NCBI RefSeq assembly: GCF_002155685.1
Contig: NZ_MUYK01000007.1
Coordinates: forward strand, 1-64,000
Direction of reading: 5' to 3'
Length of the DNA stretch: 64,000 nt
Source: Erythrobacter colymbi
GTDB taxonomy: Bacteria; Pseudomonadota; Alphaproteobacteria; Sphingomonadales; Sphingomonadaceae
Made by a program: the position numbers and the translations under genes. The notes beneath the pieces are model-generated. The model made no database searches, had not been told where the DNA came from, and saw only the letters and a list, made by a program, of their open reading frames with translations. This document shows positions 1 through 8,006 of the stretch, piece by piece (position 1 is the stretch's first letter; each line of letters starts with the position of its first letter).

Positions 1-2
1 CA

Positions 3-236
3 GAGCTGTGCCGCAAGGAAGGCATCGCCCAGAGCCTGTATTACACTTGGTCGAAGGAGTTTATGGAAGCAGGTAAGCGCCGGTTGGCCGGTGATACCGC
101 CCGTGCCGCGACCACTGGCGAGGTGCAGGATCTGCGCCGCGAAGCCCGCGCCCTGAAGGAATGCGTGGCCGACCTGACGCTGGAAAACCGTTTGCTCAAA
201 AAAAGCATGATCGCGGATGGGGGCGACGAAGAATGA
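3..236 (+). CDS. IS3-family transposase OrfA, 5' truncated by the window
   Basis: The reading frame is open from the first bases to TGA at 234-236 and gives 77 residues. They include a helix-turn-helix remnant (CRKEGIAQSLYYTW) and then a charged helix with a leucine-zipper look (LRREARALKECVADLTLENRLLKK within about residues 45-67). IS3 OrfA proteins bind the IS ends and oligomerise through such a zipper. The gene overlaps OrfB by 4 bp, and an A7 run lies about 10 codons before the stop. The true start is upstream of base 1. Confidence 0.8.
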   Translation, partial: ELCRKEGIAQSLYYTWSKEFMEAGKRRLAGDTARAATTGEVQDLRREARALKECVADLTLENRLLKKSMIADGGDEE

Positions 237-1213
237 GGTATCCCGCATCCGAGAAGCTCGAGATCATCAGGATCGTCGAGCAGTCCCACCTGCCTGCCAA
301 GCGAACGCTGGACCAACTCGGCATCGCCCGGCGGACGTTCTACCGCTGGTATGACCGCTACCTCGCAGGCGGCCCGGAGGCGTTGGCGGATCGGCCATCG
401 GCTCCAGGCCGGGTGTGGAACCGGATCGCGCCCGAGGTGCAGGACCAGATCGTCGAAATGGCGCTGGAGCAGTCCGAGCTGTCACCGCGCGAACTGGCGG
501 TGCGATTTACCGATGAGCGCCAATACTTTGTGTCCGAAGCTACGGTTTACCGCCTGCTCAAGGCCCACGATCTGATCACCAGCCCGGCATACGTCGTGGT
601 GAAAGCGGCTGATGCGTTCCATACCAAGACGACCCGGCCGAACGAGATGTGGCAGACCGATTTTACCTACTTCAAGATCATCGGGTGGGGCTGGATGTAT
701 CTCTCCACCGTGCTCGACGACTTCTCGCGCTACATCATCGCCTGGAAGTTGTGCACCAACATGCGGGCCGAGGATGTGACCGACACGCTGGATGTAGCGT
801 TGGTCGCATCCGGATGCGACAGCGCCACGGTGTTGCACAAGCCCCGGCTGCTCAGCGACAATGGTCCCAGCTACATCGCGGGCGAACTGGCTGAATACAT
901 CGAGGCCAACAAGATGAGCCACGTGCGCGGCGCCCCGATGCACCCCCAGACCCAGGGCAAGATCGAGCGCTGGCACCAGACCCTTAAAAACCGCATCCTG
1001 CTCGAGAACTACTTCCTGCCCGGCGACCTTGAGGCCCAGATCGAGACCTTCGTCGAGCACTACAACCACCGCCGATACCACGAGAGCCTAAACAACGTGA
1101 CGCCCGCAGACGCCTACTTCGGCAGGGCACCAGCCATCATCAAACAACGCGAAAGGATCAAGCGACAGACCATTGAACATCGGCGCTTGCAACACCGTAA
1201 GCTCGCCGCCTAA
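233..1213 (+). CDS. IS3-family transposase OrfB (DDE integrase domain)
   Basis: This 326-residue protein starts at the ATG that overlaps the OrfA stop. The frame is open further upstream, as expected if OrfB is normally made as a -1 frameshift OrfAB fusion. An N-terminal HTH region (about 1-60) precedes an HTH_21-like segment and an rve integrase core. The catalytic triad is visible as D143 (WQTDFTY), D209 (SDNGPSY) and E245 (GKIERWH). The 35-residue spacing between the last two gives the DD35E signature. It catalyses cut-and-copy transposition of the IS. The gene looks intact, so the element may be active if its left half is complete. Confidence 0.9.
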   Translation: MRYPASEKLEIIRIVEQSHLPAKRTLDQLGIARRTFYRWYDRYLAGGPEALADRPSAPGRVWNRIAPEVQDQIVEMALEQSELSPRELAVRFTDERQYFVSEATVYRLLKAHDLITSPAYVVVKAADAFHTKTTRPNEMWQTDFTYFKIIGWGWMYLSTVLDDFSRYIIAWKLCTNMRAEDVTDTLDVALVASGCDSATVLHKPRLLSDNGPSYIAGELAEYIEANKMSHVRGAPMHPQTQGKIERWHQTLKNRILLENYFLPGDLEAQIETFVEHYNHRRYHESLNNVTPADAYFGRAPAIIKQRERIKRQTIEHRRLQHRKLAA

Positions 1214-1287
1214 AACCCAACAACAGACGAGGCCCGCACTCCGCTAATTTACGCCGCGACCTGTGCCAAATGTTCTGACGACGGACA

Positions 1288-1389
1288 CTCTAGCAAGGCA
1301 TCAACGACAATTTCCTGCTCTCGCGCCTTGCGGGTGGCATAGTGGAAGTCGCTGAGGTGGAGGATGGTGATAAGATCGGGGTCCGTCAT
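1288..1389 (-). pseudogene. Metallophosphoesterase N-terminal fragment, interrupted by the IS
   Basis: Read on the minus strand from ATG at 1389, 34 codons encode MTDPDLITILHLSDFHY followed by a basic helix. LHLSDFH is the first metal-binding motif of calcineurin-like phosphoesterases. At 1287 the frame runs into the IS right end and stops at 1249, leaving 47 codons in all. The rest of the gene should lie beyond the other IS end, outside the window. It points away from hsdM, so it was a separate gene of the island. Phosphoesterases of this fold occur in defence islands, but its role here cannot be told from 34 residues. Confidence 0.7.
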
Positions 1390-1660
1390 GGCGCGAATAT
1401 ATGGAACAGTCGGTGAACATGCAATAAGGGTGGAAGTTGAAATCCACTAATTTTGCAATCACCTAGCAACCGTCTAGAAGCGCCTAAAGCCTTAGGCAGG
1501 ATCATGAAAATGGAACGCCAACGCTGTTACCCTTGGCTTGACCCTGCAATATGGTGAGCGGCTTCGTGGCGATCAGACAAGCACCGACCTAGGGTAAGGA
1601 ATTTGGCTGTGAATCAATTCTATCCTAGAATAGGCACAATATAAGAGGGAATACATCACA
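1390..1660. promoter_or_regulatory. Divergent intergenic region upstream of hsdM with two palindromes
   Basis: No gene is seen here. It should hold the promoters of the broken phosphoesterase and of hsdM. Two inverted repeats stand out: GCCTAA-agcc-TTAGGC at 1482-1497, and the near-palindrome CTATCCTAGAATAG at 1620-1633, which ends 27 bp before the hsdM ATG. The hsdM ribosome binding site AAGAGGGA (1643-1650) is 10 bp from the start. The palindromes could be operators; no regulator gene is visible in the operon. Confidence 0.45.
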
Positions 1661-3235
1661 ATGGGTAACAATGGGTCTCTTGACCGTGCAGAACTGCATC
1701 GCACGATTTGGCGTATCGCCAATGAGCTTCGGGGCAGCGTCGATGGCTGGGATTTCAAATCCTATGTGCTCGGAACCCTGTTTTACCGCTTTATTTCGGA
1801 AAATCTCGTTCGATATCTGAATGAGCAGGAGCAGCTGGCCGGAAATCCGGATTTTGACTATGCCAAGCTTAGTGATGAGGATGCTGAGTTCGGGCGTGAG
1901 GAGACTGTCAGGGAAAAGGGCTTCTACATCCTGCCGTCGCAGCTGTTCGGCAATGTCCGTAAAGCCGCCCGGAAGGATCCCGACCTGAACGAAACGCTCG
2001 CCAAGGTGTTCGCCGCGATCGAAGGCTCGGCAACCGGCACCGAGAGCGAGAACGACATCAAGGGTCTATTCGATGACCTCGACGTCAACAGCAACAAGCT
2101 TGGGGCAACCGTTGCCAAGCGCAACGAGAACCTGGTCAAGCTGCTCGAGGCGATCGGCGATCTACCTCTGGTCAGCGACAACTTCAACGACAGCGGTATC
2201 GACCTGTTCGGCGATGCCTACGAATACCTGATGCAGATGTATGCCTCGAGCGCGGGCAAGTCGGGCGGAGAGTATTACACCCCGCAAGAGGTGTCCGAGT
2301 TGCTGGCCCGCATCACGGTTGCCGGCAAGACCGAGGTCAACAAGGTCTATGACCCTGCCTGCGGCTCGGGCTCGCTGCTGTTGAGCTTTGCGAAGGTGCT
2401 CGGGCACGACAAGGTGCGGCAGGGGTTCTTCGGCCAGGAAGTCAACCTGACGACTTACAACTTGTGCCGTATCAACATGTTCTTGCACGACGTGAACTAC
2501 GAGAAGTTCGATATCGCGCTCGGCGATACGCTGACCGATCCCGCTCACTGGGACGATGAGCCTTTCGAGGCGATCGTCTCCAACCCGCCCTACTCGATCA
2601 AGTGGGATGGTGACGCCAACCCGCTGCTCATCAATGACCCTCGTTTTGCGCCGGCCGGCGTGCTGGCGCCCAAGAGCAAGGCTGATCTCGCCTTCACCCT
2701 TCATATCCTGCACTGGCTGGCGGTGAACGGGACGGCTGCCATCGTCGAGTTCCCCGGCGTGCTCTATCGTGGCGGCGCCGAGCAGAAGATCCGGCAATAT
2801 CTGATCGACAACAACTACGTCGATGCCGTGATCCAGCTTCCGCCAGACCTGTTCTTCGGCACCACGATCGGCACCTGCATCATCGTGTTGAAGAAGTCCA
2901 AAGCGGACAATTCCACGCTGTTTATCGATGCAACGGCGGAGTGCTCGCGGATTGGTAACAAGAACAAGCTGCTGCCGAAGAACATCAAGACCATCCTTGA
3001 TGCCTACGTGGCCCGAAAGGACGTCGATCACTTCGCCAAGCTGGTCGACAACGATGCTATCGGCGAGAACGGCTACAACATCTCAGTCTCGTCCTGGGTG
3101 GAGCAGGAAGACACCAGGCAGGCCGTCGATATCACGGCGCTCAATGCCGAAATCGCTGAGATCGTCGCCCGCCAGTCGGACTTGCGGACTCAGATCGATG
3201 CCATCGTGGCAGAACTCGAAGGGGAGTCGGCATGA
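1661..3235 (+). CDS. hsdM: Type I restriction-modification DNA methyltransferase subunit M
   Basis: This 524-residue N6-adenine methyltransferase partners HsdS to methylate the recognition site. The N-terminal HsdM domain (about 10-165) resembles the EcoR124I/IC family (GWDFKSYVLGTLFYRFISEN at about 29-48). Next comes the SAM-binding motif DPACGSG (231-237) and the catalytic NPPY (308-311). The C-terminus is a coiled, charged helix. The length matches IC-type HsdM (~520). A good Shine-Dalgarno sequence lies 10 bp upstream of ATG. The stop overlaps the hsdS start (ATGA), the first of several coupled junctions in this operon. Base composition is lower in GC than the chromosomal flanks, which fits transfer. 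Confidence 0.95.
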   Translation: MGNNGSLDRAELHRTIWRIANELRGSVDGWDFKSYVLGTLFYRFISENLVRYLNEQEQLAGNPDFDYAKLSDEDAEFGREETVREKGFYILPSQLFGNVRKAARKDPDLNETLAKVFAAIEGSATGTESENDIKGLFDDLDVNSNKLGATVAKRNENLVKLLEAIGDLPLVSDNFNDSGIDLFGDAYEYLMQMYASSAGKSGGEYYTPQEVSELLARITVAGKTEVNKVYDPACGSGSLLLSFAKVLGHDKVRQGFFGQEVNLTTYNLCRINMFLHDVNYEKFDIALGDTLTDPAHWDDEPFEAIVSNPPYSIKWDGDANPLLINDPRFAPAGVLAPKSKADLAFTLHILHWLAVNGTAAIVEFPGVLYRGGAEQKIRQYLIDNNYVDAVIQLPPDLFFGTTIGTCIIVLKKSKADNSTLFIDATAECSRIGNKNKLLPKNIKTILDAYVARKDVDHFAKLVDNDAIGENGYNISVSSWVEQEDTRQAVDITALNAEIAEIVARQSDLRTQIDAIVAELEGESA

Positions 3236-4449
3236 GCCGGATCGATCATTTGATCACAAAGCACTGCCCTGAAGGCGTTGCATTTGAAGATCTCTGCAAG
3301 CTTGCTTGCTATTCTGACACTCGCATCGATGCCGCAGATTTAGATGAAACCAATTTCGTAGGTGTCGATAATCTGCGCCCCAACATGGCGGGAAAAAATG
3401 ATGCCAGTTACTCAGCCAATACGGCGCGACTGACGGCGTTTGCAGCCGGGGACATCCTTCTAGGAAATATTAGGCCATATCTGAAGAAGATATGGCTCGC
3501 AGATCGTGAAGGTGGATGCAGCGGTGACGTCCTTGCAATTCGTATTCGGAAGGAGCGGCGATCAGAACTGCTTCCGGAGTTCCTCTATCGCCTAATCGCT
3601 TCAGATGACTTTTTCGCTTACAATATGCAGCACGCCAAAGGCGCAAAGATGCCGCGAGGGAGCAAAGATGCTATTCTTAGGTATCGCATCCCGGTGCCTC
3701 CCCTTGAAGTTCAACAAGAAATTGTTGCAATCCTCGACCGCTTCACCAAGCTGGAGGCGGAGCTGGAGGCGGAGCTGGAGGCGCGGCGTCGGCAGTATCA
3801 GCACTATCGTGACACCCTCCTGAGCTTCCCAGAAGACGCGAATATTCGAGCGACGAGAATACTGAATTTGGGTGAAGTTGGCAATTTCATTCGCGGCTCA
3901 GGCATCCAGAAGTCAGATTTCGTCGATGCTGGCGCTGGCTGTATTCATTACGGCCAGATCCACACGCACTACGGCACGTGGGCTAAGAGCACGAAATCAT
4001 TCATCCGGCCCGATCTCGCCGCACGCTTGCGTAAGGCCCATAAAGGGGATTTGGTGATCGCAACAACCAGCGAGGATGACGGGGCCGTTGCAAAGGCAGT
4101 GGCCTGGCTGGGTGACGAGCCTGTGGCTGTCAGCACCGATGCCTACATTTTCCGACACACCCTCAATCCGAAGTATGTCTCGTATTTCTTTCAGACCGAG
4201 CATTTCCAGTCGCAAAAAAGGCCTCACGTGACCGGCACGAAGGTGCGCCGTATTTCAGGTGATAGCATGGCGAAGATCAAGATCCCGGTCCCACCCATGG
4301 AGGAGCAGGAGCGCATCGTTGCAATCCTCGATCGGTTCGACGAACTCACCAGCAGCTTGTCCACCGGCCTGCCTGCCGAGATAGCTGCACGTCGTCGACA
4401 GTATGCCTACTACCGCGACCAATTGCTGACCTTCAAGGAAGCCGCATGA
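3232..4449 (+). CDS. hsdS: Type I restriction-modification specificity subunit S
   Basis: A 405-residue specificity subunit with two target-recognition domains (about 10-155 and 210-350). Each is followed by a conserved helical repeat (IVAILDRF...RRRQY..YRD at about 163-200 and 360-400). It docks two HsdM and two HsdR subunits and sets the bipartite target. The first conserved helix contains the peptide repeat LEAELEAELEA, encoded by tandem 12-bp units. In EcoR124 family S subunits a comparable 4-residue repeat sets the spacer between the two half-sites. ATGA overlaps link it to hsdM and hsdR. TRD sequences evolve quickly, so the target cannot be read from the sequence. Confidence 0.93.
   Translation: MSRIDHLITKHCPEGVAFEDLCKLACYSDTRIDAADLDETNFVGVDNLRPNMAGKNDASYSANTARLTAFAAGDILLGNIRPYLKKIWLADREGGCSGDVLAIRIRKERRSELLPEFLYRLIASDDFFAYNMQHAKGAKMPRGSKDAILRYRIPVPPLEVQQEIVAILDRFTKLEAELEAELEARRRQYQHYRDTLLSFPEDANIRATRILNLGEVGNFIRGSGIQKSDFVDAGAGCIHYGQIHTHYGTWAKSTKSFIRPDLAARLRKAHKGDLVIATTSEDDGAVAKAVAWLGDEPVAVSTDAYIFRHTLNPKYVSYFFQTEHFQSQKRPHVTGTKVRRISGDSMAKIKIPVPPMEEQERIVAILDRFDELTSSLSTGLPAEIAARRRQYAYYRDQLLTFKEAA
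3751..3783 (+). repeat. 12-bp tandem repeat in the central helix of hsdS
   Basis: CTGGAGGCGGAG occurs at 3751-3762 and 3763-3774, with a third partial copy (CTGGAGGCG) at 3775-3783. Each unit encodes LEAE. Units of 12 bp keep the frame and add about one helical turn, so slippage would lengthen or shorten the linker between the two recognition domains. Confidence 0.9.
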
Positions 4450-7400
4450 CCGAGGGACAGCATCCTTTCCGTTATCACCCCATCGCCCAGTCGAGCGAGA
4501 GCACGGTCGTCAGTGAGTTTGTGCCCGATCCCCCTAGCGTGCGCGATGCCGAGTATCAGTCGGAGGATGCCCTCGAAAAGGCGTTGATCGCCCAGCTGCA
4601 GAGCCAGGCTTACGAGTTTCTTAGCTTCACGACGGAGGCCGAACTGGTTGCGAACCTGCGCACCCAGCTCGAACGTCTCAACAAGCTTAAGTTCTCCGAT
4701 GCCGAGTGGCAGCGCTTCTTTTCCACCTGCATTGCCAGCGCCAATGACGGCATCATCGAGAAAACCGCGCGCATTCAGGAAGACCACGTCCAGCTGCTCA
4801 AGCGTGATGATGGTAGCATCAAGAACATCTACCTGATCGACAAGACGAACATCCACAACAACAGCCTGCAGGTCATCAACCAGTATGAGATCCAGGGCGC
4901 CCGGGCCAACCGCTATGACGTGACCATCCTCGTCAACGGCTTGCCCATGGTTCACATCGAGCTCAAACGTCGCGGCGTCGACATCCGCGAGGCCTTCAAC
5001 CAGATCAACCGCTACCAGCGGGACAGCTTCTGGGCGGGTTCGGGCCTGTTTGAATACGTGCAGCTGTTCGTCATCAGCAACGGGACGCTGACCAAATACT
5101 ACAGCAACACCGTTCGCGATGGGCACCTCGCCGAGCAGCGCAGCAAGCGGTCGAAGCAGACCACCTCCAACAGCTTCGCCTTCACCAGTTGGTGGGCGGA
5201 TGCCAAGAATCGGCCGATCACAGACCTGGTCGGTTTCACGAAGACGTTCTTCGCCAAACACACGCTGCTGAACATCCTGACCCGCTACTGCGTATTCGAC
5301 GTCAGCCGAAAGTTGCTGGTGATGCGGCCCTACCAGATCGTCGCGGCCGAGCAGATCATACAGCGGATCAGCACCTCGACGAACTACAACCAGCTGGGCA
5401 CCGTCAGTGCCGGCGGATACATCTGGCACACGACCGGCAGCGGCAAGACGCTCACCAGCTTCAAGACCGCGCTGCTCGCCCGCGATTTTGCCGGTGTCGA
5501 CAAGGTGCTGTTTGTCGTCGACCGCAAGGATCTCGATTACCAGACGATGCGCGAATACGAGCGCTTCGAGAAGGGCGCCGCAAACTCGAACACGTCCACA
5601 TCGGTCCTACAGAAGCAGCTGTCAGACCCCACAGCCCGGATCATCATCACCACGATCCAGAAGCTGTCCCGCTTCGTTGCCGCCAACAAAAAGCACCCGA
5701 TCTACGATGCCCATGTGGTCGTCATCTTCGACGAATGCCACCGCAGCCAGTTCGGCGATATGCACGCCGAGATCACCAAGTCGTTCAAGCGCTATCACCT
5801 GTTCGGGTTCACAGGGACGCCGATCTTCGCCGAGAATTCCGGCAGCTCAGGCAACCCGAACCGGCGCACGACGCAGCAGGCGTTCGGCGACCGGCTCCAC
5901 ACCTACACGATTGTGGACGCCATCGCGGACAAGAACGTGCTGCCGTTCCGCATCGACTACATCAACACCATCAAAACCGGCTCAACCATCAAGGACAAGA
6001 AGGTCCCGGCGATCGACACTGAGCGGGCCCTGCTTGCACCAGAGCGGATTTCTGGCGTTGTCGAATACATCCGCGAGCACTTCGACCAGAAGACCCGTCG
6101 ATCCGCCTCCTACCGTCATGATGGCAAGAGGCTTGCTGGCTTCAACTCGATCTTTGCCACAGCCTCGATCGACGCTGCAAAGCGCTACTACGCCGAGTTC
6201 AAGCGCCAGCAGCAGTCGCTCCCGACCGCACAGCAGCTCAAGGTTGGCCTGATCTACAGCTTCGCCGCCAACGAGGACGATGAGGACGGCCTGCTGGGCG
6301 AGGAGGAGTTCGAGACGACAGGCCTTGATCAAAGCTCGCGCGATTTCCTCGAGGGTGCGATCAAGGACTACAACACCCTGTTCAGCACCAGCTTCGACAC
6401 GTCGGCGGACAAGTTCCAGAACTACTACAAGGACCTGTCGCTCCGTCTCAAAGCCCGTGAGCTGGATCTGGTCATCGTGGTCAACATGTTCCTTACCGGC
6501 TTCGACGCCACGACGCTGAACACGTTGTGGGTGGACAAGAACCTGCGGGCACACGGCCTGATCCAGGCCTATTCCCGCACCAACCGGATCCTCAACTCGG
6601 TCAAAACCTACGGCAATATCGTGTCCTTCCGTGACCTCGAGGAAGAGACCAACGATGCGCTAGCCCTGTTCGGCAACAAGGACGCGAAGGGCATCGTATT
6701 GCTGAAGCCCTACGCCGAGTATTATGACGAGTATGAGGCGCTTGTCGCCAAGCTGAGGGCAGATTTCCCACTCGATCAGCCGATCATCGGAGAAACCGCC
6801 CAAAAGGCCTTCATCAAGCTGTTTGGCGCTATCTTGAGGCTTAAGAACATCCTGACGGCCTTCGACGACTTCGCCGGCAATGAAATTCTGACCCAGCGCG
6901 AGTTCCAGGATTACCTTAGCCTGTATCTGAACTTCTACGCCGAGTTCCGCCGGGCGTCAGAGGCTGATCGTGAGGCGATCAACGACGACATCGTATTCGA
7001 AATCGAGTTGGTCAAACAGGTCGAGATCAACGTCGATTACATCCTGATGCTCGTGGAGCGCTATGTGACGGCGAAGGGCTCCGGGGAGGACAAGGATATC
7101 CTTGCCACCATCGATCGGGCCATCAATTCGAGTCCGTCGCTGCGGAACAAGAAGGACCTTATTGAGCAGTTCGTCGCGTCCGTCTCTTCCAAATCAAAGG
7201 TCGATGCACAGTGGCGCTCGTTCTTGGCCGATCGGAAGGAAAGCGAGCTTGAAGGCATCATCACCGCTGAAGGGCTGAATGCCGATGAGACCCGCGGCTT
7301 CATCGACAATGCCTTCCGGGATGGTGCGATTCCCACTTCGGGCGTCGGTATCACCAAGATCATGCCTCCGGTGTCGCGGTTCGCGAGGGGAGGGGAGCAT

Positions 7401-7469
7401 GCATCTCGGAAGCGGTCGGTGATGGAAAAGCTGACTGAGTTCTTCGAGCGGTATTATGGGCTAATCTGA
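4446..7469 (+). CDS. hsdR: Type I restriction endonuclease subunit R
   Basis: This 1007-residue motor and nuclease subunit cuts unmethylated DNA after ATP-driven translocation. The N-terminal PD-(D/E)xK nuclease shows D158 and the pair E172/K174 (IELK). The superfamily 2 helicase follows, with Walker A HTTGSGKT (328-335), DECH (429-432), FTGTP (455-459) and the later motif ending SRTNRIL. The C-terminal helical part (about 750-1007) would contact HsdM/HsdS. Length and spacing match the EcoR124I HsdR group. It overlaps hsdS by ATGA and is followed after 1 bp by a membrane protein gene. No truncation or frameshift is seen, so the R-M system looks functional. Confidence 0.95.
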   Translation: MTEGQHPFRYHPIAQSSESTVVSEFVPDPPSVRDAEYQSEDALEKALIAQLQSQAYEFLSFTTEAELVANLRTQLERLNKLKFSDAEWQRFFSTCIASANDGIIEKTARIQEDHVQLLKRDDGSIKNIYLIDKTNIHNNSLQVINQYEIQGARANRYDVTILVNGLPMVHIELKRRGVDIREAFNQINRYQRDSFWAGSGLFEYVQLFVISNGTLTKYYSNTVRDGHLAEQRSKRSKQTTSNSFAFTSWWADAKNRPITDLVGFTKTFFAKHTLLNILTRYCVFDVSRKLLVMRPYQIVAAEQIIQRISTSTNYNQLGTVSAGGYIWHTTGSGKTLTSFKTALLARDFAGVDKVLFVVDRKDLDYQTMREYERFEKGAANSNTSTSVLQKQLSDPTARIIITTIQKLSRFVAANKKHPIYDAHVVVIFDECHRSQFGDMHAEITKSFKRYHLFGFTGTPIFAENSGSSGNPNRRTTQQAFGDRLHTYTIVDAIADKNVLPFRIDYINTIKTGSTIKDKKVPAIDTERALLAPERISGVVEYIREHFDQKTRRSASYRHDGKRLAGFNSIFATASIDAAKRYYAEFKRQQQSLPTAQQLKVGLIYSFAANEDDEDGLLGEEEFETTGLDQSSRDFLEGAIKDYNTLFSTSFDTSADKFQNYYKDLSLRLKARELDLVIVVNMFLTGFDATTLNTLWVDKNLRAHGLIQAYSRTNRILNSVKTYGNIVSFRDLEEETNDALALFGNKDAKGIVLLKPYAEYYDEYEALVAKLRADFPLDQPIIGETAQKAFIKLFGAILRLKNILTAFDDFAGNEILTQREFQDYLSLYLNFYAEFRRASEADREAINDDIVFEIELVKQVEINVDYILMLVERYVTAKGSGEDKDILATIDRAINSSPSLRNKKDLIEQFVASVSSKSKVDAQWRSFLADRKESELEGIITAEGLNADETRGFIDNAFRDGAIPTSGVGITKIMPPVSRFARGGEHASRKRSVMEKLTEFFERYYGLI

Positions 7470-7470
7470 T

Positions 7471-7875
7471 ATGACCAGAACGCCCGAACAAAAAATGAAA
7501 GAGAGCGCGGAAATTAAGGCCGCGCAGATGGCAAATGAGAGCCAAAGGGATGCCTTTACAGCCCTTGGGCATACTGTTCTTTTCTCTGCCTCCATAGCGT
7601 TTCTAGCCGATATCAGGAAGCCATCTGAAATTGAACAAATCTGGCTGCTCTATTCTGCTTGGGCATCGACTCTCATAGGCCTTTTTGCCCTAACGTGGAG
7701 CTTTCAGGAGGCCCATCGTGCTGCCAATCGTCGAATTAGCAGTCTTCACGACGATAACGCCAGCGACGCAACGCCACTTCTAGATGCCCTGAATTTCGTT
7801 TCCCTCTGGTCATTTCCTATAAGCATGCTGGGTATTGCTGCCTTTGCTGCAATCAATCTATGGAGCATTACATGA
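7471..7875 (+). CDS. Small membrane protein coupled to the hsd operon
   Basis: A 134-residue protein of unknown function. A charged N-terminus (1-28) is followed by a hydrophobic segment (about 32-48), a second one (about 56-72), a hydrophilic stretch with EAHRAANRRIS, and a third hydrophobic segment (about 105-132). This predicts an inner-membrane protein with three transmembrane helices. It starts 1 bp after the hsdR stop and overlaps the next small gene by ATGA, so it is almost certainly co-transcribed with the restriction genes. A role in anti-phage membrane damage or in controlling restriction is speculation. I recognise no named family. Confidence 0.75.
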   Translation: MTRTPEQKMKESAEIKAAQMANESQRDAFTALGHTVLFSASIAFLADIRKPSEIEQIWLLYSAWASTLIGLFALTWSFQEAHRAANRRISSLHDDNASDATPLLDALNFVSLWSFPISMLGIAAFAAINLWSIT

Positions 7876-7991
7876 ACAGAAATGGTCCTGGCGGATATGA
7901 AGAACGTGCCATTACGCCGCCGAGAAGAGATCCACCGCCACCTCCACCTGCTCCACCTCCCTCGCCGCCACCTCCCCCGCCATCGAGGTGA
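7872..7991 (+). CDS. 39-residue polyproline peptide, last gene of the hsd operon
   Basis: ATG at 7872 overlaps the preceding stop (ATGA) and the frame runs to TGA at 7989-7991. The product begins MNRNGPGGYEERAITPP and ends in a tail with 17 prolines in its last 19 residues, broken only by single A, S and R. Such runs stall ribosomes unless EF-P acts. The tight coupling to the membrane protein suggests a real pair, and small proline-rich peptides next to small membrane proteins could form a complex. The gene is short, and the proline codons could be composition noise, but the start overlap argues for translation. Confidence 0.55.
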   Translation: MNRNGPGGYEERAITPPRRDPPPPPPAPPPSPPPPPPSR

Positions 7992-8006
7992 AGGTAGGCT
8001 TACAGC

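Larger units (their letters stand above)
1..1287 (+). mobile_element. IS3-family insertion sequence, left end outside window
   Basis: OrfA and OrfB overlap by ATGA, OrfB lying in the -1 frame, with a run of seven A (198-204) just before the overlap. That is the usual IS3 layout for making an OrfAB fusion by frameshifting. The right end is placed at 1287 because a terminal stretch ending in CA (about 1262-1287) stops exactly where a foreign coding sequence, a metallophosphoesterase start read on the minus strand, resumes. The left inverted repeat and the other copy of the target duplication are outside the window, so the end is inferred. Confidence 0.8.
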
